NCBI GenBank assembly: GCA_030620095.1
Contig: JAUTXW010002182.1
Coordinates: forward strand, 186,001 to 250,000
DNA length: 64,000 nt
Direction of reading: 5' to 3'
DNA from: Kuschelorhynchus macadamiae
Taxonomy: Eukaryota > Arthropoda > Insecta > Coleoptera > Curculionidae
The notes under the pieces are model-generated. The model did not search any database, had not been told where the DNA came from, and saw only the letters and a program-made list of their open reading frames with translations. Below, piece by piece: positions 49,255 through 61,153 of this stretch (the stretch's first letter is position 1; the number at the start of each line of letters is the position of its first letter). The position numbers were made by a program, and so were the translations under genes.

Positions 49255-50835
49255 AAAATCAGTGGAACAAGCAGCAATCAGAAGATTACCAGTGGAACAA
49301 GCCGATGAAGTCAGATATGAGACAGCGAAGATCATTAAAAATTCAAAACCACCGAAGTCGAACCTCTCCTCAGCCGAAAAAACAGCAATGAAGACCTTAA
49401 ACGAAGACGCAAATATTCTGGTACTTCCTGCAGATAAAGGCAACGCCACAGTCGTCATGGACAGAACAGAATATGTCGAAAAGGTTACTCAACTTTTGGA
49501 CAACAGCACCTATAAGGTTATGCAGGCAGACTCCACAAGTAGAATAGAAAGACGCATTACCAATTTGATCAACACATCCAGTCTACCACCAGCGGAGAAA
49601 AAATCATTAAAACCAAGCAGCTCCAAGATTCCCAGGTTTTACGGTCTTCCGAAGATACACAAGGACAATGTACCACTTCGACCGATCGTCAGTGCAATAG
49701 ACTCGTCCACATACAAACTAGGTAAATATCTTTCAAATTTTCTTAATCCATTTACTGGAAAAACAGATTCTTTTATTAAAAACTCTGCACATTTCGTGGA
49801 AAAATTTAAAACAATCCAGTTGGATCCCGAAGATATTTTGGTCAGTTTCTATTTAGAATCACTTTACACAAATGTTCCTGTCAACGACTCAATTTCCATT
49901 ATATCAGACATACTGGGTAATAATAATCTTGATAAGAACTTAATAGACCTAGTGGAAGCTTGTCTTACATCTACTTATTTCATTTTTCAAGGAACTTTTT
50001 ATGAGCAAACTTCAGGGGCATCTATGGGATCTCCTCTATCACCTATGGTAGCGAATATCTTTATGGAAGCCTTTGAGAATATTGCTCTAACATCCGCTTC
50101 ACTAAAACCGAAGCACTGATTTAGATACGTAGATGATACTTTTGTTGTTTGGCCTCATGGACAGGATAATCTCCTCATATTTCTGGACCACCTTAATCAG
50201 CAACATCATAATATCAAGTTCACGATGGAAATTGAATCTAATGGAACAATTCCCTTTCTAGATGTATGTGTTCAAAGGAAGGAAAATGGTACATTAGGAC
50301 ATTCTGTGTATAGAATCGGTTATATATTCAGAGCTATTTCGATTTCTGATCAAGATTCTTTAACATCGGAAACATCGAAACTGACTGAGCTCTCAGAGGG
50401 AATGGCTAGTAAACCAACTCCGCCAAAGGAGAATGATAAAGAGCCACCATTAGGTAGTGTTGTTCTTCCCTACATACATGGCACTACAGACAAAATAGGA
50501 TGATTACTTCGGCGGTCCAACATACGTACAATCTTCAATACACATAAGAAGATTGGACAATGCTTGCGATCCCCGAAAGATCTTGTACCTAGTAACAGTA
50601 AGTAGTAACAGAGGAGTGTAGTAACAGAAGGAGTATATAAAATTCCTTGCTCCTGTGGAGAAGTGTATGTGGGAGAAACAGGACGCTCAATATCAACTAG
50701 ACTTAAGGAACATGAACGATGTATTAAAAAGAAATAAATTGTTCAATCTGCTGTAGCTGAACACCAGCGTAACACTGGCCATTTCATAAATGTAAAGGAA
50801 ACCGAGGTTCTAGCATCGGTTCCAGGTCTACTCTT
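49255..50835 (+). mobile_element. Penelope-like element, copy D, truncated at both ends
   Basis: Starts abruptly in coding sequence and ends in the nuclease tail (AEHQRNTGHFINVKET) at about 50835, without either terminal repeat. Inserted beside the dispersed repeat. Confidence 0.83.
49262..50720 (+). pseudogene. Penelope-like RT / GIY-YIG protein, copy D
   Basis: Longest N-terminal RT stretch in the window (285 open codons): AKIIKNSKPPKSNLSSAEKT, LPADKGNATVVMDRTEYVEK, PRFYGLPKIHKDNVPLRPI, motif A changed to LVSFYLESLYTNVPV (catalytic Asp to Tyr), motif B GASMGSPLSPMVAN, stop, then FRYVDDTFVVW. A deletion near 50312 removes the RKPTHTNRYL part, and a short insertion disrupts the GIY-YIG entry near 50590. 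Inactive. Confidence 0.87.
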
Positions 50836-50879
50836 TGTTAACTTGGTCTCAATTATCAAGCTCACTGCTTTTTTACTCG

Positions 50880-51300
50880 TGTAAGGTATAATTCGTTTTA
50901 ATTTTTGAGTACTCCAACTATCTAATATTTTTGATGATCTAGTGGGGGTGGTTTCGAGACTTTCTTTAAGTAGCTTGACTTCTTGTTTTTTTCCCTGTTT
51001 TTTTTTAAACTGAGCTTTGTTGCCGCAACTAATTGCATTTGTTCGCAGTTTGTTGACAATTTTTTAATTTTTCTTCGTTTATTCCTTTCACTACTCGAAG
51101 CAAATGATTTTTTAGGTTGTCCAAGTACATTTGTTGGCGTTTGCACGCTATCTGTTTGAGGAAATAGATCAACGGTACTATTTAGCCATTTATTATTTTG
51201 TTTTAATAATCTGATTTTTGTACGGTTACTTTATTTTCATCTTTTTGATAACTGATCACAAATTTCAATAACTTTTCTTTTTGTACAAATCTGGTATTTG
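50880..51300 (-). pseudogene. Fragment of an uncharacterised arthropod repeat-associated protein
   Basis: GQPKKSFASSSERNKRRKIK with ELEAATK-like LVAATKLSLKKNREKN, preceded in a broken frame by KVIEICDQLSK. The 'GRPxKxFxxSSxRxKRRK' pattern occurs in many multicopy arthropod proteins of unknown role. No catalytic domain is visible. Identification is by recollection of the pattern only. Confidence 0.4.
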
Positions 51301-51719
51301 GGGCTTTCGATATTCAATATATTTAAAACATTACGGCAGACTTCAAGATTTTTTTCATTATTGGTTTTTTTCAATCCAAAAATTAAATACATCTACCCTT
51401 TTAAGATTCATGTTTCTTTCACCCCGCAGTACCCTGTAATAAAAAATATCTTTGTTCTATTTCAATTTATTTTTTATGCCTAGCATCCTTTTAATGAGAA
51501 CTGTGTATGAAAAATCTCGTGTTTTAAACGTTTTATGTAAAATTTTAAAGTCCGATTATTTTACTTTTTTTTTAACCGTGTAGGTATGCAACAAAAATTT
51601 TAAATTTTGCTTGTAGGCAAGTAGGGGCAAACTTCTTTTAAATAATATATTTCTCCAAACATTACTTTACTTAAAAAGTTACAAATTAAAAAAACTGAAG
51701 ATGACGGAAACGATTTATG
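51301..51719. other. AT-rich spacer
   Basis: No gene is recognised; ends at the TA preceding the next mariner. Confidence 0.4.
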
Positions 51720-52732
51720 TACAGGGTGTCCAATTTTGGTTGTAAATGCTCCGTTATTTGCAAATATTTAGGGTTGAGGTTTTCGCGACCCCGTGCCACA
51801 TTTTTTTCAAACTCAAGCTGTCGTAATCAGATATTCAATAGCCCGCCTCGTTTCGGAGATACAGGGCCAAATTGAAAAATTGCATTTTGGACACCCCTCG
51901 TATCTCGGTTATCTTTTAACGTATCCGAAAGGTAAAAACTGGCTCTTATAGAGTTTTTTACGTAGAATCCAGTGGCGTGGACAGATTTTTACTCGGGGCC
52001 GTCGTTTTTGATACGTGTCCCAAAGGTCCTTTTTTTTAAATGGGACATCCTGTATATTTTTACGTAGTCCTATTCGTCTTATTATGAGCTTTTCAAAAAT
52101 ATATAGCTATCTATACTTATTTTAAAAATAAGGCTATTAAGTTTTTAAGAATATATTAAGTATATCTATTTTTCGTAATTAGCCATGTTCAAAAGAATTG
52201 CTTAAACTGATTTCCATTTTCTCTTAGACATCTCTCACACACTGTTGCAATTTTACCCAGAGCATTTGAAATGACTACATTGCATGCTTGTATATGCAAA
52301 AATGCCTGCTCAGTGGTGTTACGCAGGTCTTGAACTGTGTTATGTCGGGTACGAAAAATTAAATTTTTTAGGTGACCCCATAAAAAGAAGTCCAATATTC
52401 CAATTCAGCGTTCGGGGAAGTTCTCTTCTAAATACCGCCTCACAATTTGGGAGTTATATGCTAAAGCTCCGTCTTGTTGGAAATATATTTGATTCACATG
52501 TACTAAAGGGACATCTTCTATGATTTCTGGCAATATATTTTGCAATATTTCAAAGTAGCGATTAGCAGTGAGACCTCCTTCAAAAATATGAAATTTTGTT
52601 CTGGTTCCTAATACGAAACAAGCGACATTAAAGCCAAATCTTCCTTGTTGCTCGCGTGGAAATATCAAATGTTGATTTTCAGCTGACCAGTGTCTTGTAT
52701 CGTGCCTATTAAATATTCCAGCACTACTTATA

Positions 52733-54584
52733 CAATGAGGGCATAAAGTCTGGAAACCTTAAGATATGTCAATAACTATACAAGTTGGGTAAAAAAGTTT
52801 CATATAAAGGTTGTATAGTTCCTTACGATTAATGATTCAAAAATATCTTCAAATATAAAGGGTGTTTTAAAATCAAGTTACACGCCAAAACTTTAGAATC
52901 TCTAATAGAACACCCTGTATATTATTTCATTTTAAGAATCTACATGAAATTCTGATCATATTTTATTAATCATACCCTATCCCTAAAGTCAACTGTTTTT
53001 GAGATAAAAAAAATGAGAAAACTGTTTTACAAAATTTTTTTAATAACGATAGTCTAAAATTCCAAATGATGCGTTTTAACGTAATAAATGCTGGAACTGT
53101 TCTCCGTTCGCTTCCTGACAATATTCTAATCGATTGATGAACTCTTGTTGTAGATTTCGAATGAAACTAGGTGGGATTTGTCGGATTTCATCTCTTATAC
53201 GATTTTTCAGCGCATCGATATTAGGAGGTCTGTTCAAATAAACTTTGCTCTTTAAATATCCCCACAGAAAATAATCTAGGGGAGTTAAGTCCGGGGACCT
53301 GGCCGGCCATTCGTAGGGACCACGACGTCCTATCCACCTGTTTTTTCACTGAGATACTGCCCAACAGGTAGCGCGTAGTGAGGTGGTGCTCCATCTTGTT
53401 GGAACCACATTGCTGCAGTAGGCATATCGGGCTCATTACCTGGATACAATTGAGCTAAGGCAGGAATCAACTCGAGCTGTAAAAAATCAAGATAAGTTTC
53501 GCCGGTTAAATTTACGTCGAAAAAGTAGGGACCTATAATTCTATCTTGAAATATTCCAGCCCAAACATTGATTTTCTCGGGATATTGCGTATGAGCCACT
53601 TGAGGCCAATGGGGATTCTCTGTAGACCAATATCTACAAGTTTTGTCGGTTGACAGTACTATTAAGAAAAAAGGTGGTTTCATCGGAAAATAAAATATTT
53701 CTACAAAAGAATGGATCCAGGTTGCACCGCTCTTGCATACTTTTGCAAAACTCAAGTCGGTGGTCAAAGTCGTCTTCATTTAATTCATGGATTAATCTTA
53801 TTTTGTAGGGATGATACTTTGCCGTGTGCAGAATATTTTTTACTGATGATTGACTAAGGTTTAAATCTAATGCTAGGTAAATGTGGATTTTCGTTATAAC
53901 TGAGTAAAATATTCAATTTCATATCATTATCTAGTTTTGGCCTACCTGTCCTGGGAAGATCTTTTACACAACCATGATCACGAAATTTTTTGATAATTTT
54001 GCTAACTGTGGATTTTGCAATTGCTTGTCCTCGCTCGGGATGCGTATTATTAAAAAGTTCACATACTTCGTCAAGATTTCTTTGGCGATCTCCCCATCCA
54101 AACATCATAAGAATCTCTATTCTGTCTCTTTCTAAAAGCATTTTTATCAGGAAAAAAGTAACTCTCCTACAATATGTTAAAAATTGACACAGTTTATTGT
54201 CAGTACATGACAGTTTCTATGGGAGTTCTAAAATAATCCACCAGGTTTCACTATGCATAGGGAAATGAGTTAATTTTGTTTAAAGCCAAATTTCCATTTT
54301 CTCATTTTTTTATCTCAAAAACAGTTTACTTTAGGTATAGGGTATGCTTAATAAAATATGATCAGAATTTCATGTAGATTCTTAAAATGAAATAATATAC
54401 AGGGTGTTCCATTAGAGATTCTGAAGTTTTGTCGTGTAACTTGATTTTAAAACACCCTGTATATTTCAAGACATTTTTGAATCATTAATCGTAAGGAACT
54501 ATACAACTTTTATATGAAACTTTTTTACCCAACTTGTATAATTTTTGACATATCTCAAGGTTTCCAGACTTTATGCCCTCATTG
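52733..54584 (-). mobile_element. Inner mariner-like element with CAATGAGGGC ends
   Basis: CAATGAGGGCATAAAGTCTGG (52733) and its mirror (ending 54584) lie between TA dinucleotides. The arms are about 300 bp. Its termini differ from the CAGGGTG class, yet each arm still contains a TA-flanked module ending CACCCTG: 52858-52917 (60 bp) and 54401-54459 (59 bp). Confidence 0.9.
53076..54141 (-). pseudogene. Mariner-like transposase of the inner element
   Basis: MLLERDRIEILMMFGWGDRQ start, HTH (AIAKSTVSKIIKKFRDHG), PRTGRPKLDNDMKLNILLSY, frameshift, ILHTAKYHPYKIRL, LFSDETTFF (first D), ENPHWPQVAHTQ, INVWAGIFQDRIIGPYFF, MWFQQDGAPPHYALPVG (second D), frameshift at 53337, RWIGRRGPYEWPARSPDLTP with LDYFLWGYL (third D), end ANGEQFQHLLR. 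Two or three single-base breaks only. Confidence 0.87.
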
Positions 54585-55703
54585 TATACGATTCGTCGGA
54601 CCATATAACCGCCCTTCCAAAATTTTGGTTAGTATTAATTTTTTGTAAATACCACTGGCAAAAATCACTACGTCGTTCTGCATTTCTAGGATGTAGATTT
54701 TGCACAACTCTGACTTTATAAGGTTTATACTTATGTGTCTTTAAAATCGTTTGAACCCGAGACTTGATTACACCCTCTTCATTCTCTTTTTTTCTACAGG
54801 ACGTTACATTTACACTTGCTAAGACGTTAATTTCATCAGCCTCACGATTCTCTTTGTTATATTTCTTTGATCTGGGCTTTTTGAAAGAGCCAAAATGTAT
54901 TAAATTCGATTATAGAATATTAATTTATTTGGCTGCCTCCTTTCCGGATATCTATATAATAAAAGTTTAAATTTTAAAAAAGATTGCAATAATAATTATG
55001 AAAATAAAACATTACCTAATGAAATAAAGCTCAGAAGCAGCGTTTATATTTTCATGACTCTCTATGAAACATATCATATTGTTCAAAGTTTTCAAATAAT
55101 TGATTTGCAGCCGTTTGTTAAAAAGTACTAATCAGAGTGACTAATTTAACACGTCTATTAGTATTAACATCAAAACTTCATTTACATTATGACAAAGCAG
55201 TGACAAAGCCATTTTTGACAATCAGTCCATGGCTTACTATGAAAAATAAAGATAGATATTGTTACAAACCTAAATTGCAGCCTTATTTTTTAAAACAAGT
55301 ATAGATAACCATATATTTTTGAAAAGCTCATAATAAGACGAATAGGACTCCGTAAAAATATATGGGGTGTCCTATTTAAAAAAACGTGACTTTGGGTCAT
55401 GTATCAAAAACGACAGCCTCGAGTGGAAATCTGTCTACGCCACTGGATTCTACGTAAAAAATTCTATAAGAGACAGTTTTTACCTTTTCGATAAGCTAAA
55501 AGATAACTGAGATACGAGGGGTGTCCCAAAATGCAACTTTTTCAATTTGGCCCTGTATCTCCGAAACGAGGCGGGCTATGGAAAATCTGATTACGGCAGC
55601 TTGAGTTTGACAAAAAAGTGGCACGGTGTCGCGAAAACCTCAACCCTAAATATTTGCAAATAACGGAGATACCTTGCATTTACAACCAAAATTGGACACC
55701 CTG

Positions 55704-56305
55704 TTCATAATTTATCATTTCCCAACAAAAATAATAGATTTTATACATGTAATCACTAAGTTAGTTATGCAGCCATACGCTAAACCGAAGTTTAGCTACA
55801 AAAAACATTTTTAAATTTTACTTACCCTCCTCTAATGTATGTCACACAATGTATAACAACTGCAACTACTTTCTACCTAAGAGAACAAAACTAACTGCAA
55901 AATGTTTTTAAAACGTGCCTATTTCTGCTTTTAAACGTGATAAATACAAACTTCTCATTGACAACTGTCAGTGCAGCTTTTGATTAGGTAATTTGTTTTT
56001 TTAAGCCTACTAGACTGTGTTCTATAGAAAAATGCCAATTGTAAGGATATTATAGATACTTTATTTTTAACCAGTTATGACCAAATATCTAATTTCAGGA
56101 ACCACTGTACCATGGCGGGATTTTTCGGGCAATAACTGTAAGCTGACTGCTGCATCTTCTTTCAAAATACTTTCAGGAAGTACATCTTTTTCTATGTCTT
56201 GCATGTTGAGTGGCGAAATTTGCTATTGCTTTTTGGTATTATCGCAACAAGACTTGTCTATTAACGCTATTGTTGAAACAATTGTAACTAAGGTTGCTTA
56301 GCATT
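55704..56305. other. Unassigned spacer
   Basis: AT-rich. A 74-codon plus ORF at 56077 shows no domain. Ends at the hAT target duplication. Confidence 0.4.
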
Positions 56306-56313
56306 AAGCTAAC

Positions 56314-59300
56314 CAGTGGCGGCTCGTCAGGGTAGGCCTCTGAGGCCGCGCCTCACCCCCAAAATAAAGGAAAAGAGAATTTTTTTATATAACTTTTTAT
56401 CTATTACCAATTAGAAATATACTTTTTAACAGTTTTACAACATAATAACATTAAAAAAAAAACAAAATATAATCCTATAATAAATATTTTAGAAAATAAA
56501 TTCTGACCACATCAAAAAACCGACCGTGCAATCCGTGCAAACCCATTCCTAAAGAAAGTGCTCTCGAATGAGGCGAAATAATTTTAGCTTGGAAAGTTTC
56601 GACTTCTGACCTATTTATCAACGGCCGGTGCCGATGCCGGCGAGTCACCTGATTACGACAGAGCGGGATGGCGATTGCAGATGCACGCGTTTTCTATTGC
56701 ATTCTTGATGCGATAAATCTGTAGCTTGTATATGCTTTTATTGGTTATTTAAATCACATGACTAGCGAAATATTCCAACGGCTTCTTTTTACGTGGTGCG
56801 TGCGGCTGAGAAAGAAATAGGAAATAGATTGCGATAATCGCTGATTGAGGGCGTTCTGTCTTTTAAGGTGAGTTTTTGTTTTGTTTTGATTTGGTAAGTT
56901 GGACCGTTCCATTTTTTGTATTTGCTTTTTGCTTTTGAAATGAATCCTATTCACGACATTATTGCTTCATTAATTGAAACGCCTTTTTTAAGAAGAAGCG
57001 AAACTGAAAAGAAACAGATATTAGGTAGCCGTCCGACGCCGAAAATTTTAGTAATATTTAACGATAAGAGGCAAGGTAAAAAATATTCAAGAACTTTTCA
57101 AATATCTTGGTACGAAACTTATAGGTGGCTATGCGGAAGTATTTATAAAGAAAGCTTATATTGTTGGCCTTGTATTTTATTAGGTTGCGTCAAAAATAAT
57201 TGGAGTTCAGGGGCGGATATTCGGATTTAAAAAATTTTTCACGAGCAGTAAAATCGCATGAAAATTCAAGAGAGCATATTAAAAATTCGGTAGCACTTAC
57301 AAGACTGGAGCAAAATAGGGCGACTATTGCGGATGCACTACAAGAAATGCAAGTCTTAATAAAATTGTTTATAATGAAAATGTTCGAAAAAACCGTTTAT
57401 TATTAAATTATTTAATTGATGCTACTAGTACTTTGGGTAAACAGGACTTGGCATTTCGAGGTCATAATGAAACAACAGATTCTTTTAATACGTGGCAATT
57501 TTAAGGAAATATTTGCATGCTTAATAAAAAGAAATGCCGAACTTACTGAACATTGTGCTAAATTTAGTAATATTTTTACGGGACTATCTAAGACTATACA
57601 AAATGAACTAATTGGTTGCATACATGACTATATTCAAGAATATATAAAAAAAGAAATCAGTGACACCGATTGTTGTTTTGTTGGCGTAATTGCGGATGAT
57701 AGTACTGATATAACAGAAAAATCACAGTGTTCGATAACAGTTAGGTATGTGACCAACGGATCTTTAAAAGAAAGATTTTTAGGATTTTTTGACGTTAGCG
57801 ATAATAGAACAGCAGAGAGCCTTTTTCATTTAATACAAAACAGCTTAGAGCCTTATGACTTTAAAAATAAATTGGTCGCGCAGTGTTACGATGGGGCTAG
57901 TGTTATGGCAGGTGAAATAAATGGGCTTCAAACAAAAGTTAGATCTATTGCTCCTTTAGCTATGTTTACTCATTGTTGCGCCCACAGATTAAATCTAGTT
58001 TTACAACAGGGAACAAAACTGATTACCCAAAGTCGTATATTTTTTGCCACTTTATTAGGAATACCAAATTATTTCCACCAATCACCAAAACGGTCTTTTG
58101 TGCTTAATCAGATAGTAGGTAAAAGAATTCCGCGAGCTGTAGAAACGCGATGGTATACACGGTCTAAAATTTTAAACTTAGTGGCTAATGAATGGGACAA
58201 TTTAATTATAGTATTTGAAACTATTATTAATGACTTAAGTTCTGGAACAGAATCTATTAATGGTGCAAAAGGATTTCTAAAGCATTTTAATGATTTCGAA
58301 TTTTGCCTTTTAACGCATATTTATAAACAAATTTTTAGTTGCACAGATGTACTGTTTCAAATATTACAGTTAAAGCATTTAGATATAAATTACTGCATTT
58401 CGCAAATAAACCTTGCCAAGCAACGAATTATTGAATTTAGAAACGAGGACCATTTCAAAGAACTTTTCAATATTGCTAAAAAAGCCACTATTCTGCCAAC
58501 TAACACACGTCGAGGGCAATGTTCTAGCGACTTTGATATTTTTACTAAATATAAAATATTATATTTCGAAATAATAGATTGTATAATTCTTCAATTAGGG
58601 ACGCGGTTTGAAAATTTAAATAATTTAAATTTCTTTGCTTTAGTCGATTGCAGAAAATATTCGGAATATGTTAAATGCTTTCCAGACGACTTATTAAATA
58701 ATTTATTAAAAAATTATCCAAACATTTTTGACAGAGATAGATTAAAGAATGAGCTTTCTGTATTGTATAGGGATGAACAATTTTCAAATTTGGATGTCGA
58801 AAAAAGTTTAGCTTTGTTATTTAAAGATTTTAAAGCAATTTTTGCGGAAGCATATAAGCTTTTTAATTTAGTTTTAACTATTCCCGCAACAAGTGTATCG
58901 GCCGAACGAAATTTTTCATGTCTTAAACGGATCAAAACCTACCTAAGAAACACAATGACACAAGAACGGCTTTCGGGTTCAGCAATGATGTCAATAGAGC
59001 AGGAATTACTGTCAGAACTTAGTGAAGACCAAAACTTTTACGACCAAATTATAGATAAATTTGCAACCTTAAAAGACAGACGTATAGATTTAATGTACAA
59101 AAAGTAGTTTTTTTATCTTATTTCATACAACTATTTATTTTAAGTTTTAATAAACTAAATTATGTTTTTATTATCGCAATCACCGCTATATTTTAGTGAT
59201 AGGTGTACATATTTTACTTGTTTTGTTTACTTTTTATTTACTTTTTTTAGAGTTTACTTTTTAAGTTTTTAATGGTTTAGTAGGGCTATTGGCGATGACC

Positions 59301-59427
59301 TCCATTAAAAAAAAAGGTCAACGCGTCGCAGAATAATACCTCATGGGTGACGTGGAAATTTATTCACATTTAAACAAAATTAACCTTATGTAGCCTCACC
59401 CTTCAATATACTCACGAGCCGCCACTG
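56314..59427 (+). mobile_element. hAT element, 3.1 kb, almost complete
   Basis: The ends CAGTGGCGGCTCGT (56314) and ACGAGCCGCCACTG (59427) form 14-bp TIRs. The flanks AAGCTAAC (56306-56313) and AGGCTAAC (59428-59435) are an 8-bp duplication with one change. It is internally complete with a long transposase frame. Confidence 0.93.
56940..59107 (+). pseudogene. hAT transposase (zinc finger MYM1-like), three frameshifts near the N-terminus
   Basis: ATG at 56940 (MNPIHDIIASLIETPFLRRS). TTF-type zinc finger: TFQISWYETYRWLCGSIY, LYCWPCILLG, frameshift near 57210, YSDLKNFSRAVKSHENSREH. A frameshift near 57360 leads to NRLLLNYLIDATSTLGKQ and LAFRGHNETTDSF; a third near 57495 returns to the main frame, open to 59107. 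RNase H-like core: VGVIADDSTDITEKSQCS, QCYDGASVMAGEINGLQ, THCCAHRLNLVLQQG, VETRWYTRSKI. C-terminal dimerisation: SVSAERNFSCLKRIKTYLRN. About 720 residues if repaired. Confidence 0.87.
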
Positions 59428-60290
59428 AGGCTAACTGGAATGATATGAGATTATGTAAGTCAAAATTAAAATATAAAAAATGGGATGAATTTTTGAATTG
59501 TTTAGGATATTGAAGAATCACAAATCTAGATGAGAAATTGCTTGTCTCTGTTAAGCGGGTCTTTTAATTTTTGCAAAAAAAATTTCTAATACTTTTGATA
59601 CAGCTGAAAAAAATTTGTTTTTTTTCAAGCACTAGTGCGGAAAGTAAATTACTCTCCGCACTAGTGCGGCAAAACCTATTTTTCCGCACTAACATGCGTG
59701 CAAAAAGTGCTTACTTTCCACAAGCTCATAGGAAAAATATATAATAATAAGAATAGGAATTATACTTCTTAGCATTTATTATCCCACACAAGAACGCGTA
59801 CTACAAATCCTCACGGTATTGTATCCATGGGTACTCAAATAAGTGTTTTAATTTTGTCAAAGTCTACTTTTACTTTTCGGATTCATAAAACTCCGATCCT
59901 ATCTATAAATCTCAACTCGCTTGTATATTGCAATTACCTGTCGTAGTACCAGATCGGCCGGGCAGTACCCTATACTTGATTATTAATAATTTTTTTTCGG
60001 AGTAATGAAAAAAATGCCTTTATTAATTATTTAGACTGGGCGCGAAAAGTGCCGAGGCATTAATTAACCGGTACCATTCGTGGTTAAATAGGTGTTACGT
60101 CTGTTATGATTTAGTGCTTGTAATCGCTTTGGTATTATCATTGTTTAATAAATATACAATGGATTATCAATGTAAAACTGTAATGTCATTTAGCTCTCGT
60201 CTAATTTAACGCTGTAATTTCATGTTTCAATAAATCGAGCTGAGGCCACATTTTTTATTACTTCCTATCGTTGCATTTCATGTTTTCCCA
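59428..60290. other. Spacer with a palindrome cluster
   Basis: No gene. 59625-59700 holds clustered palindromes: GCACTAGTGC twice, the second within CCGCACTAGTGCGG, plus a CCGCACTAACATGCGTGC variant. The arms around 'aaagtaaattactctcc' can form a hairpin. Confidence 0.55.
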
Positions 60291-60653
60291 ATTCCATCAG
60301 TCTGTTTGTATGTCGGTTTGCCTGTTCGCGGCATAGCTAAAAAACTACTTATCCGATTGACTTCAAATTTTGATCAAAAATTAAGGCTCCTATGGGGAAA
60401 ACCTGGTAACAAAATGGCAAACCAAAATTGCGGCCGAGTAAAATGTTAAAAAAATCATTACTGAAAAATTGTTTATCGAATTTATCTCAAATTTTGCGCA
60501 AAAATCAAATATTACATTGGAATCAACCGGTAAAATTTTGGTACGGATCCAAGATCCAAGATGGCGGAACATAATGGGAACTGATAAGGTATTTAAAAAT
60601 TTAGCCTAAAAAAATTACTTAATGGATTGATTTCAAATTTTCAATTTTTCTGT
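60291..60653. repeat. Dispersed repeat, further copy
   Basis: 'aaaaaactacttatccgatt', 'gacttcaaattttgatcaaa', 'ggtaaaattttggtacggat' and 'aagatggcggaac' match the modules at 48.9-49.2 and 11.8 kb. Confidence 0.65.
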
Positions 60654-60768
60654 ATAATGTTTGAACATCTCCCACCTGGTCTGCTCTACATTTAACGTCA
60701 CTTTTTTAGGCAAAAAGGAATATCATTTGTTTGTAATATATTAAAAACATTGTCCGAGAATGGAAATA
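60654..60768 (-). repeat. Scrap of the ZMYM1-like hAT
   Basis: 'aacatctcccacctggtctg', 'ctctacatttaacgtcac' and 'ttaaaaacattgtccgagaa' match 30260-30450 and 36270-36460. A deleted copy whose other side is the LINE insertion. Confidence 0.75.
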
Positions 60769-61153
60769 ATAAATATAAATAAATGCTTTATTGTCAAAAA
60801 AATTTTACAATTTTGTGGACAAAGCTGTTGTAAAAAAAAATAGTTTACAAACATCAAAATTAGCAAACAAAACAAAACAAAAACACATCATAAATATTAT
60901 AGAAAAATAATATTTAAATCAAGAATTTAGAAGATTAATATAATAGAATCCTAAAAGAAGCACATTAGAAATGTACTTTGTCAGTAGTACTATGTTATAA
61001 ACATTTTCATAAATATAATGTAAAAAAAATAAAAAAGCAAAGTAAAAAATAAAAAATAAAAAAGTACGAAACAATTAAAAAAATACATATACAAAATTCG
61101 GTAAAAATGGTTGGTAATGGCAACTATCACACTAGGGGTTCATAAGGATAAAT

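Larger units (their letters stand above)
52189..55077 (-). pseudogene. Mariner-like transposase, split by an inner transposon
   Basis: ATG at 55077 (MICFIESHENINAASELYFI). A 64-bp GT/AG intron is predicted at 54952-55015, giving R-YPERRQPNKLIF. Then come INVLASVNVTSC, VQTILKTHKYKPYKVRV, RNAERRSDFCQWYLQKI and WSDES, where the inner element interrupts just after the first catalytic Asp. It resumes below 52733 with SSAGIFNRHDTRHWSAENQH, FQQDGALAYN and, after a break, MDFFLWGHLKNLIF; the end is ENGNQFKQFF with a stop at 52189. Confidence 0.85.
51722..55703 (-). mobile_element. Mariner-like element hosting another mariner
   Basis: CAGGGTGTCCAATTTTGGTTG (51722, after TA) is mirrored by the end at 55703. 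The arms, about 430 bp, run to 52150 and from 55270 and share 'tattcgtcttattatgagct' and 'cacgtatcaaaaacgac'-like blocks in reverse. Without the 1852-bp inner element it would be about 2.1 kb. Confidence 0.87.
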
